Positions 55,791 through 64,000 of a stretch of 64,000 nucleotides of DNA are shown piece after piece. The notes under the pieces are model-generated. The model did no database searches and was not told where the DNA came from. It worked only from the letters and a program-made list of their open reading frames with translations. The first letter of the stretch is position 1. The number at the start of each line of letters is the position of its first letter. Source of the DNA: Liopterus haemorrhoidalis (lineage: Eukaryota > Arthropoda > Insecta > Coleoptera > Dytiscidae); NCBI GenBank assembly GCA_963971575.1, contig OZ020615.1, forward strand, positions 63,931,379 through 63,995,378, given 5' to 3'. Position numbers and translations under genes: made by a program.

Positions 55791-56495
55791 TATTACATTA
55801 AATTATATTTCCTGACTTTTTCTGAATTTCTCTCATTGGGATCCCCTCGCTGTTTTGGTTTTCGAGGCGTATACATGCTTTTTGATTCCAATAGAGATTT
55901 AAAATTATCCTGATATCCTTCTATAAGTTAAGTATGCTTGACTGAGGTAAATGCCTTTTCATAGCCTTTGCCTTTCATTAATTTCTCATTTCAACTGTAT
56001 TTTTGATTTAAACCTGTCCCTTAATTGTGGTGATGCACTTGTTGAAGAGAGAAAGTGCGATGTGTACGAATGTAAGTGGGTGTGAAATGGAGTAACTACA
56101 TTCCTATGCATTCCGCCTGCAACCCGCGTCCTTCGTTGCAACGTACGCGACGCCGTTTCGACGCCGTTCTAATTTTGGAGGGCTGTCGCTAACAAGCCCG
56201 ACTCTCTATGAATGTCTCCCACTGTGTGTACAGCTAGGTGTAAATATCCATGTCCACACATACACAAATAAAAATGGACTATTTGTTTTGCTAATTTTCT
56301 CCTAAATGAAAAGTGTTATAGCAAGAAAAATTAAAGAAATAAATGTCTTCTTAAACATTTTTAATTTTTACATCAATAGAACAAGACAGAATCATCAAAG
56401 TTATCAAGGTTTAATATTACGATAGATTAAAATTGAAGAAAGACAACAAAAAAATACACGATTGACTATCTGTATGGGTGCTTACCAACAGATAC
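55791..56495. other. No gene seen
   Basis: Contains a modestly GC-rich patch at 56030-56240 with CGTCCTTCGTTGCAACGTAC and GACGCCGTTTCGACGCCG. No supported frame. Confidence 0.45.
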
Positions 56496-56885
56496 CACGT
56501 CGTTCAATAAGTCTCCGGTCTAACTAAGAAAAACATTTTTTTTTTTAGAAATTCGACTTTATTCATCAACATAGTCTCCTTCAAGAGTGATACATTTATT
56601 CCAACGCTCTTCTAACTTTTCGATGCCTTCTTTGTAGAACAATTTGCCTTCAAAATAGGCCTCGGTTTCGGCAATCACTTCTTAATTTGAGTCAAATTTC
56701 TTTCCCTGGAGCATCTTTTTGAGGTCTGCAAAAAGCCAGTAGTCGCTGGGGACCAGATCTGGAGAGTACGGTGGCTGAGGAAGCAATTCGAAGCGTAATT
56801 CATTCAATTTAACCATCGTTTTCATCGACTTGTGACACGGGGCGTTGTCTTGGTAAAAAGCACTGTTTTCTTTTGCATATGAAGC

Positions 56886-56939
56886 CGTTTTTAGGGTTTT
56901 GTAGGTATGACCAAAAAACCCTTATACCGTCATTTTGTC

Positions 56940-56985
<46 letters not shown>

Positions 56986-57965
56986 TCGGTAAAAATTGTA
57001 GCCAAACGGCTAAACCTAGAGAGTTGAAATTTGGCATGCTTATACAACTATTTGACCCGCACATAGGAAAAATACTAAAACATCTAAAAAACATATCCTA
57101 AAAATATAAACAAATATGTGCTCATCGAAAATAAAAATATTTTTTTATAATTCTGAGCAGGGTATCAAATGAAAGCCCTTGGTACGTGGATTAACGATCA
57201 AATTTTGATTTTTGCAAAATAAATTATTTTGAAGCAATTTTTGCCAAAATTGTGCAAAAAAAATTTTGTCCCACACCCTGTAGCCCAGATGGTTTAATCT
57301 AAAAATCTGAAAAAATTCTAAGTAATGTACATTGGTATGAACCAGAATAATACAACAGGAATTTTTGATCAGATTATGTTTTTGGAAAAAAACGCATTTT
57401 TTGTATTTTTTAGCTAATAATGTACACAAGTTATAGCTTTGTAACACGGTCGAATGGAAGGCTTATCTTGGTGTAGTGGTACTTGCGCTGGCTTTTTCAC
57501 CCAAGTAAGTCAGTTCGATCCCCACGAGAAGAGACAATATTTTTTTTGCTTTTTTTTGCATTTTTATGTTTTAATTATTTTATTCAAAATTCTAGTTATA
57601 TTTTGGCAAATATTGCATTTAATTTTTAAAAGCGTAAATTTAATAACCAGTGGAAATTGTTGAAATTATAATTAAATTCTGTTTCAATGTACATGAAATC
57701 AGAGGGGCAGGGCTTATAACAACCAATGAAAGCCATAGGCGCAATTTTCAAAATCTTAAAGAACCTTGTTATATAAAAAAAAAAAAATACTGCACATATT
57801 TAGAAACCTAAATAATGGTATTAGGCGTCCGAATTAAAATTAACAAAAAAAAAAAAAAAATTAATATAAAATTTGTTTTGGCATCCCAAATAATCATCAT
57901 TCACTTACTAAATACCTGCAAAACCCTGAAATGTGTGAAAATTCACACTTCACATCAATTTTTTC
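56886..57965 (+). mobile_element. Family A copy A9 inside M3
   Basis: Full length. Flanks CCGTTTTT and TTTTTTCTTGATT. On M3 the Lys-Lys-Lys codons AAGAAAAAACGG are interrupted in the A6 run. This is the second independent case of an A6 target in a known coding frame. Confidence 0.9.
57455..57527 (+). other. tRNA-like Pol III module of A9 (type 5)
   Basis: CTTGGTGTAGTGGTACTTGC at 57466-57486 (A box) and CAGTTCGATCCCCAC at 57511-57525 (B box), 43 bases apart as in a tRNA, then CGAGAAGAGACAA and T8. It differs from the modules in all other copies. Confidence 0.65.
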
Positions 57966-58302
57966 TTGATTACTACACTCAATCCATCCAATAATGCCAT
58001 GTAGTATTCGCTATTGATAGTTTTACCTTTCTCAAGATAGTCGATAAACAAAATACCATACGCGTCCCAAAATACGGATGCCATAACCTTGCCAGCTGAC
58101 TTTTGAGTTTTTGGTCGCTTTGGACGAGTTTCACCGATTGCTGTCCACTCAGCTGACGATCTTTTTGATTCAGGTGTGTAGTAGTAAATCCATGTTTCAT
58201 CCATTGTCACATACCGACGCAAGAAATCCTTTTTATTTCGATTGAACAGCTCCAAACAGCGCTCTGAATCGTCGACGCGTTGTTGTTTTTGGTCCGGTGT
58301 AA

Positions 58303-58904
58303 TACCCTTTTCACACTAGATCTTTAAGATCGGATGTTTAAGTGAATGTATCTTTAAACGCTAATGTGAAACCGTACGGCCTCGTCTAAACACGACCGAT
58401 GTTTAAGACAGAGATCTGCGTCTTAAACTTCGCCCGCATTACCAACTTAATTTCTATTATAAAAAAATACTCCTTGAATTTGTGCTGTCAACATTTTATA
58501 TTATCATAAACAAGAATACTGTATTATATCGACGTTATAAGAAGTTTATACTTATTGTTATAATAAAATTATTTATTTTAATAATGTGTTTAATAAAATA
58601 CAGAGCTACAATAATTGAGATAAAATGTATCGACTTACATGTTAATACAGGTGTAATATATTCTTTATTGTAGTGCCTTTATTGTAGAATGAAATTAAAT
58701 ATTCTTAATTGTTTATAATAATTCAAAATGTGCGTCTGCGCAGACAGGTCAAAACTGGTAATTTCATGACGGTAACTTAAGGACAAAATTACTGTAGCTG
58801 ATGACAGCACCAGAGATTTAAACATCAAGTGTGAAAGCATACCGATCTTAAACATCGGTGAACTTTAAGTTCACTCGTCTTAAAGATCTAGTGTGAAAAG
58901 GGTA
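58303..58904. mobile_element. 602-bp PIF/Harbinger-like MITE inside M3
   Basis: TACCCTTTTCACACTAG / CTAGTGTGAAAAGGGTA with exact TAA on both sides (58300-58302 and 58905-58907). Removing it and one TAA restores the codons for Arg-Ser-Leu-Thr-Pro-Asp of the mariner. Nearly identical to 18765-19366, so both moved recently. Confidence 0.9.
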
Positions 58905-59240
58905 TAAGCGAACGCGGCACCCACTTCGAAAGCAATTTATGCAGGCTCAAATTTTCGTGTAAAATTATAAATACACTACCTTCTGATATCTTTAAGGTGT
59001 CAGCTATCTCACGCAAGTTTACTTTACGGTCTTTGAAAACTATTTTGTGGAATTTTTTTATGTTTTCTGGAAGAACTGCAGATTTTGGGCGACCAGAGCG
59101 TTCAGCATCATCGGTGTTTGTACGACCGCGTTTAAATTCAGCATACCAATCAGTAATAGTTGATTTGCCTGGTGCGGAGTCTCTATAACGCTTATCAAGC
59201 CACTGTTTGGCTTCAACAGTATTTTTTTCCATCAAAAAAC

Positions 59241-59754
59241 AATTTCTTCGACCAGAAATTTTTCTATCCTTCTCAGACTGTAAACTTTGTCTTCCTTCTT
59301 TCTTTCTGAACATTCTCACTTCTTCCCCATCTTCATCTGTTAAGTGTCTGGTCTTTTCATATATATCAATATTTGCGAGATCCTTCAAACCAAGGAAAAA
59401 TTCAACATCTGTACAATGTTGAATTTTTCCTTCTATAATCCATATACATTTTTAATTTAGTTTTCACCTTGGATGTTACGACATCTGTATATCGTTTTAA
59501 AAATACTCCTGTCATTGAAACATCTAAACAATACTTGCCAAAATGTTATCAGTATTTTAACATTTCACTTTATTTGTATTTTGTGGTTCCGTAGAATCAA
59601 CGAATCTTTTACGTCAGAAAGTTAAATATAACTTCCTAGGCATTTACGGACATTGACGATTTGAATGATTGAATTCCAGAAAGATATTTAAAATAGTGAA
59701 AAACCAGTGGTAGCACAAATATAAATTAATTTAAAAAAAAATAATTGTTTTTTC
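59241..59754. other. Unrecognised; contains a 15-bp-arm hairpin
   Basis: On minus, codons upstream of the mariner piece (IDIYEKTRHLTDEDGEEVRM, EGRQSLQSEKDRK) look coding but match nothing I know. At 59394-59430 GGAAAAATTCAACAT is mirrored around CTGTACA, a perfect 15-bp hairpin. Confidence 0.4.
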
Positions 59755-60261
59755 CAGGGCTTCGAACCGGAACTGAACCGAAAACCGAAAACCGAAAAAA
59801 ACCGTTATTTTTGACGGAACGAAAACCGGAACTGAACCGAAAAAAAATATCGGTTTATTTCGGTTCAGATAATGGCTATGTGAGTGAATATAAATTACAT
59901 TTTATTTAAGATTATTTTTTAAACTGATGAGCAGAAAAAAATCGTAATTTTTCTGACAAGTGAAAAATAAATTGCGATTCTATTATTTCAGGGGAGGGAG
60001 GAACGACCAGAACCCCCCCCCTGGCAGCGGCCTTGGTATGATTATTACAAAATAAAGAATAAAATGTTCGTCTAAATTATAGTAGAAAATAAATTTCTAA
60101 TACAAATAAAAGCATTTAAAAATTTATCACTCGGAACTGAACCGAAAACCGAAAAAAACCGTTATTTTTGCCAGAACGAAAACCGGAACCGAACTGATAT
60201 ATATTTTTTTAATTTAACCGGAATGAAAACCGAAACGAAACAAATAACGGTTCGAAGCCCT
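59755..60261. mobile_element. hAT-like element with CCGAAAACCGGAAC words
   Basis: CAGGGCTTCGAACCGGAACT at the left and CGGTTCGAAGCCC at the right. The interior repeats AACTGAACCGAAAACCG and its inverse CGGTTTATTTCGGTTC. A partial copy of its right half lies at 62263-62390, on the other side of the satellite. Confidence 0.65.
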
Positions 60262-60844
60262 TTAATAAATTTTAAAAAACATTTTTATATTTAAAAATGC
60301 TGTGCACTGTCGGGGTCCATTTATTGTTTATACATTTGTTGTTAAAATACAGAAAAGCAATTTAGTTCCGCGTAAATGTTTAGAATAGCCTATAATGTTA
60401 ATACTGGTTAAAAAAATTATTATAAATTTAAAAAATTATTTTTAAATTTGTATATTTAAATTGCTGTGCACTGTCGTGGACCATTTATTGTTTACGCAAT
60501 ACAGAACTACGCAAAAAAATCCACATTAAAATTCTCATTAGCGAAACTAATTAAGAGGATTAATTTCTTTACTTAAGACTTTATTTGATAATTTTGGTGG
60601 ACATTACGTCATTAATCCTTCCAAATATTTCTCGTTCATAGTCATTTATGAAACGTAAGTAACAACACATGTTGACCAGTGCATTTTTTGTATAAAATAC
60701 CCTTAAATTAATAACTACTTTAAGTGCTAGTAGCTATAAATGCTGTGTGTACACATTTTTACCAGTTTTATAAAAAGTAAAATTTGAAAAAGTGCAATAG
60801 TGATGAACAAGTTGAGTGTCTATTGAAGGATTAAGAAGGGTCAT
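60262..60844. repeat. Short duplicated AT-rich block
   Basis: AATGCTGTGCACTGTCGGGG TCCATTTATTG near 60296-60328 recurs as TTGCTGTGCACTGTCGTGGA near 60461. Two diverged copies, about 165 bp apart. Otherwise unassigned. Confidence 0.5.
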
Positions 60845-62262
60845 CCTATACTGAGTCGACATCCCTTGGGAGCTAATAGCCAAAGATGCTGCACACCATT
60901 TTCTCAAAATTCAAAAAATTCTGTGGATTTTAAATTTTTTGTAAGTATTGTACAGGTAAATTTTATGTTTTTCCGATTGAATATTTTTAATAGCTCTAAG
61001 TATGTACATATGTTCCTTGGGTGCTAATAGCCGAAAATGCTACACACCATTTTCTTAAATTTACAAAAAGTCTGTGGATTTTAAATTTTTTGTAAGGATT
61101 GTACAGGTAAATGTTATGTTTTTTCCATTCAATATTTTTAATAGCTCTAAGTAAGTTTGTAGTTTCTTTGGGAGCTACTAGCCAAAGATGCTACACACCA
61201 TTTTCTTAAATTTACAAAAATTCTGTGGATTTTAAATTTTTTGTAAGTATTGTACAGGTAAATGTTATGTTTTTTCGATTGAATATTTTTAATAGCTCTA
61301 AGTATGTATGTTCCTTGGGCGCTAATAGCCGAAAATGCTACACACCATTTTCATAAATTTACAAAAAGTCTGTGGATTTTAAATTTTTTGTAAGTATTGT
61401 ACAGGTAAATGTTATGTTTTTTCGATTGAATATTTTTAATAGCTCTAAGTATGTATGTTCCTTGGGCGCTAATAGCTGAAAATGCTACACACCATTTTCA
61501 TAAATTTACAAAAAGTCTGTGGATTTTAAATTTTTTGTAAGTATTGTACAGGTAAATTTTATGTTTTTTCGATTGAATATTTTTAATAGCTCTAAGTATG
61601 TATGTTCCTTGGGCGCTAATAGCTGAAAATGCTACCCACCATTTTCTTAAATTTACAAAAATTATGTGGATTTTAATTTTTTTGTAAGTATTGTGAATTT
61701 TTGGAATGTTTTTACGTCTCAATATTTTTAACAGCTCTAAGTAAGTTTGTATGTTCTTTGGGCGCTAATAGCCTAAACTGCTGTACACCATGATTTCAAA
61801 TTTCAACAAATTCTGTGGATTTTAAGATTTTTGTAAATATTGTGCAGGAAAATGGTTTTGAAAATGTTTTTTCAAGTCAATATTTTTAATAGCTTTAAGT
61901 TTTATGTTCTTTGGGTGCTAATAGCCAAAGATGCTGCACACTATTTTTACAAATTTCAAAAAATTATGTTGATTTTAATTTTTAAGTATTGTGTAAGTAA
62001 ATTTTTGGAATGTTTTTACGTTTCAATATTTTTAACAGCTGTAAGTATGTATGTTCTTTGGGCGCTAATAGCCTAAAGTGCTGTACACCATTTTTTCAAA
62101 TTTCAATAATTCTGGGAATTTTAAATGTTTTGTAAGTATTGTGAAGGTATATTTTTGGAATGTTTTTTCCATTCAATATTTTTAATAGCTCTAAGTAAGT
62201 TTGTATGTTCTTTGGGAGCTACTAGCCAAAGATGCAGCATACCATACAGCATACTTCTGAAT
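60845..62262. repeat. Satellite, about 148-bp period, nine to ten units
   Basis: The unit starts TTCCTTGGGCGCTAATAGCC, continues AAAATGCTACACACCATTTT, TCTGTGGATTTTAAATTTTT, TGTAAGTATTGTACAGGTAA and ATTTTTAATAGCTCTAAGTA. Unit starts fall near 60866, 61014, 61165, 61311, 61458, 61605, 61754, 61907, 62053 and 62209, spacings 146-156. The central units (61311-61750) are the most alike. Small open frames are not genes. Confidence 0.95.
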
Positions 62263-62390
62263 TATAGTAGAAAATAATTACAAATAAAAGCATTTTTATC
62301 ACTCGGAACTGAACCGAAAACCGAAAAAATACGTAATTTTTCCGGAACGAAAACCGGAACCGAACTGATATATAATTTTTTAATTGAATC
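62263..62390. mobile_element. Partial copy of the 59.8-kb hAT-like element
   Basis: AATTATAGTAGAAAATAATT, ACTCGGAACTGAACCGAAAA and CCGGAACCGAACTGATATAT match 60074-60210. It directly follows the last satellite unit. Confidence 0.7.
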
Positions 62391-62393
62391 TGC

Positions 62394-62665
62394 ATAAAAT
62401 TAATATGGTTTCGTCTCCTTTCTGTCCGTGTGATAATTTGTCTGTCAGCGATTCGAACCATTTATTATTCAAATGCCCAATTCATTTTCGCAATCGTAAC
62501 TTATTCATACAAAATTTAGTTCAAAAATATACGTTCCTACCAATATTGAGACACTTCTTGCTACTAACTCTCTAGATATTTATAAAATTATTTATAACTA
62601 TATTAAAGCAGAAAATATCAAATTATATTTAAAAACCTGTAATGTATTTATTTAGCTAATAGCCA
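62394..62665 (+). pseudogene. I/Jockey-type RT C-terminal fragment
   Basis: INMVSSPFCPCDNLSVSDSN followed by HLLFKCPIHFRNRNLF: the C-x1-C...H...C knuckle of non-LTR RT tails. Stops appear after 62575. The 3' end reads TTTAGCTAATAGCCAAAGCT, which nearly equals the satellite unit start. Confidence 0.65.
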
Positions 62666-62684
62666 AAGCTGCTAAAGCCAACCA

Positions 62685-63547
62685 ATAAAATTGATGTGAA
62701 GTGTGAATATTCACACATTTCAGGGTTTCGCAGGTATATAATAAGTGAAGGCGGTATGCTGAGTGTGTAGGACAAATTTTAGTTTGTAGTAATCACGGCA
62801 AAATGAACGATATTTTTAAAATAATTTATCGTCTGTTAATCATATAATAAGACTGGTTATTAAATTTACGCTCTTAAAAATTAAATACAACATTTGTCAA
62901 AATATAACTAGAATTTTGACAAAATAATTACAACATAATAAAAATGCAAAAAAAAAACAGAAAAAATAAAATTCGCTCCGTACTCGAACTCGAAACCCTT
63001 CGTTTTCCAGCTTACGACACCAGTGCTCTAACCCATTAAGCTATCGCACGCCTTGCATGTGAGTGTCTTACATTGGTATAACTTTTGTACTTTGTGAACC
63101 AAAAACCACAAAAAATGCGTTATTTTCCGAAAACATAATCTGATCAAAAATTCCTGTTGTACTATTTCGGTTCACATCAATATACATTACTTAGAATTTT
63201 TTTAGATTTTTAGTTTAAACCATCTGGGCTACAGGGTGTGGGACAAAAATTTTTTTGCACAATTTTGGCAAAAATCGCATCAAAATAATTTATTTTGCAA
63301 AAATAAAAATTTGATCGTTAATCCACGTACTAAGGGCTTTCATTTGATACCCTACTCAGAATTAAAAAAAAATATTTTTGTTTCCGATGAGCACATATTT
63401 GTTTATATTTTTAGGGGGGTATGTTTTTTAGATGTTTTAGTATTTTTCCTATGTGCGGGTCAAAGAGTTGTATAAGCATGCCAAATTTCAACTCTCTAGG
63501 TTTAGCCGTTTGGCTACAATTTTTACCGAACAGACAGACAGACAGAT

Positions 63548-63584
<37 letters not shown>

Positions 63585-63652
63585 CACCGACAGACGACAA
63601 AATGACGGTATAAGGGTTTTTTGGTCATACCTACAAAACCCTAAAAAGGGAA
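62685..63652 (-). mobile_element. Family A copy A10 (type II 3' end)
   Basis: 3' end AAATTGATGTGAAGTGTGAA at 62687, subterminal repeat GGGTTTCGCAGGTATATAAT, then the type II segment (AGTAATCACGGCAAAATGAA), 5' end CCTACAAAACCCTAAAAAGG at 63650. (CAGA)n with GATA and CAAA interruptions near 63530-63592. Confidence 0.85.
62970..63052 (-). other. tRNA-like Pol III module of A10 (type 6, Thr(CGT)-like)
   Basis: Reverse complement begins GGCGTGCGATAGCTTAATGG, A box about 63024-63043. An anticodon-like stem-loop lies at 63007-63023: CTGGT and GCTGG pair (with G-U pairs) around the 7-base loop GTCGTAA, with T before anticodon CGT and A after, as in tRNA-Thr. B box GAGTTCGAGTAC at about 62981-62992, T-runs after. 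The acceptor stem is not preserved. This is the most tRNA-like of the modules. Confidence 0.7.
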
Positions 63653-64000
63653 AAAAACGCCATAAATAATTGCAACTTGACTGTATCAATGTAATTATTA
63701 AATTACTTTTCAATGTAGGTGTAAAAGCGATTGAAATTCATCAAGGTTTTTAAAAACAGTTTAAAAAGCAGTGTTCACTTAGACCAGTATTTAATTGGTG
63801 CACAACAAAATTAGTCGAATATTTAATTATTACCATGTACCAATATATTTTAGAAAAATCAGTGCCAGTTTTCTTTGGATATTTTATTGTGTAAACGAGA
63901 TAGCAACCAGTAACGAGAAGGAAAAGCTATAAAACACAATTCCATTGGTAAAAACTGTGTTATCAGAACAGTTATCAGCTGTTTTAATATCACGCTGTCG
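63653..64000. other. No gene seen
   Basis: AT-rich to the window end. Nothing recognised. Confidence 0.5.

Larger units (their letters stand above)
56500..59240 (-). pseudogene. Mariner copy M3 in three pieces
   Basis: Minus strand. Piece 1 (59238-58909): MEKNTVEAKQWLDKRYRDSA, STITDWYAEFKRGRTNTDDA, SGRPKSAVLPENIKKF and KWVPRSL. Piece 2 (58299-57966): TPDQKQQRVDDSERCLELFN, KKDFLRRYVTMDETWIYYYT (first Asp), AGKVMASVFWDAYGILFIDY. Piece 3 (56888-56527): YQDNAPCHKSMKTM (second Asp kept), PYSPDLVPSDYWLFADLKK (third Asp), one stop after KKFDSN, and ERWNKCITLEGDYVDE at the C-terminus. The catalytic triad is preserved, unlike M1/M2. Interrupted by A9 and a MITE; the 5' end is lost. Confidence 0.9.

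Noticed and set aside
62970..63052. A functional tRNA-Thr gene
   Set aside because: Anticodon arm and boxes are present, but acceptor ends do not pair and the sequence lies inside a transposon; kept as a tRNA-like module.

Overview
This window looks like a stretch of a large, AT-rich, repeat-dominated arthropod genome, most likely an insect. The basis is the element mix: several mariner lineages, hAT, pogo/Tigger-like, a PIF/Harbinger-like 3-bp-TSD MITE, Jockey, CR1/L2, RTE and other non-LTR remnants, a tRNA-derived SINE and Helentron-like short elements. I found no intact host gene, no rRNA, no true tRNA gene and no CRISPR. Nearly every open frame is a broken transposase, a broken reverse transcriptase or an artefact of simple repeats. 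The least explained coding-like DNA is at 23.3-24.3 kb.

Two short-element families dominate. Family A (about 0.9-1.1 kb) has eight near-complete copies, at 2.7, 9.2, 14.7, 37.1, 42.3, 47.3, 56.9 and 62.7 kb, plus fragments. It starts TTTTTAGGGTTTTGTAGGTA, carries a (TCTG)n tract about 55 bp in, and ends with an inverted version of its start, a hairpin and CACATCAATTTT. Family B (about 0.65 kb; 0, 27.8-28.8, 30.0, 54.8 and 25.6 kb) has a different sequence but the same architecture: T-run start, subterminal inverted repeat, (TCTG)n, 3' subterminal repeat, 3' hairpin, T-run. This is the architecture of non-autonomous Helentrons (HINE/DINE-1-like). Uninterrupted paralogues show family A entering A6/T6 runs without removing coding sequence.

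The most unusual observation is in the middle of family A. At the same relative place in every long copy lies a tRNA-like Pol III module (A box, B box, then long T-runs), and the tRNA-like sequence differs between copies. I see Ala-like, Gln-like, Thr(CGT)-like and unassigned types, while the DNA on either side stays alignable.

Layout: 0-3.8 kb family B foldback, SINE, RT remnants, A1. 3.8-8.8 kb GC-rich island, A 3' ends, Jockey remnant with a hAT MITE. 8.8-10.5 kb a hAT-like element holding a GAGGACC tandem array that holds A3. 11-19.5 kb hAT remnant, then a duplicated segment carrying a TIR element with a multicopy ORF, split by A4, a CCCAGCAAAC element and a 602-bp MITE. 20-24.3 kb foldback elements, CCAAT-rich minisatellite, unrecognised coding-like region. 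24.4-31.7 kb MITEs, mariner, family B. 31.7-40.3 kb diverged tandem repeat, two Tigger-like copies, RTE, A6. 40.3-47 kb mariner copies with nested insertions, 29-bp minisatellite, deleted mariner. 47-54.2 kb A8, large foldback MITE, an element with a THAP fragment. 54.7-59.3 kb family B, then a mariner broken by A9 and a MITE. 59.7-64 kb hAT-like repeat, ~148-bp satellite, A10.

The elements form a nested chronology rather than a pathway. Older transposase remnants are cut by MITEs and Helentron-like elements, and many cuts are datable by target-site duplications seen directly in the sequence. Family assignments are from recognition by eye; no database search was possible.
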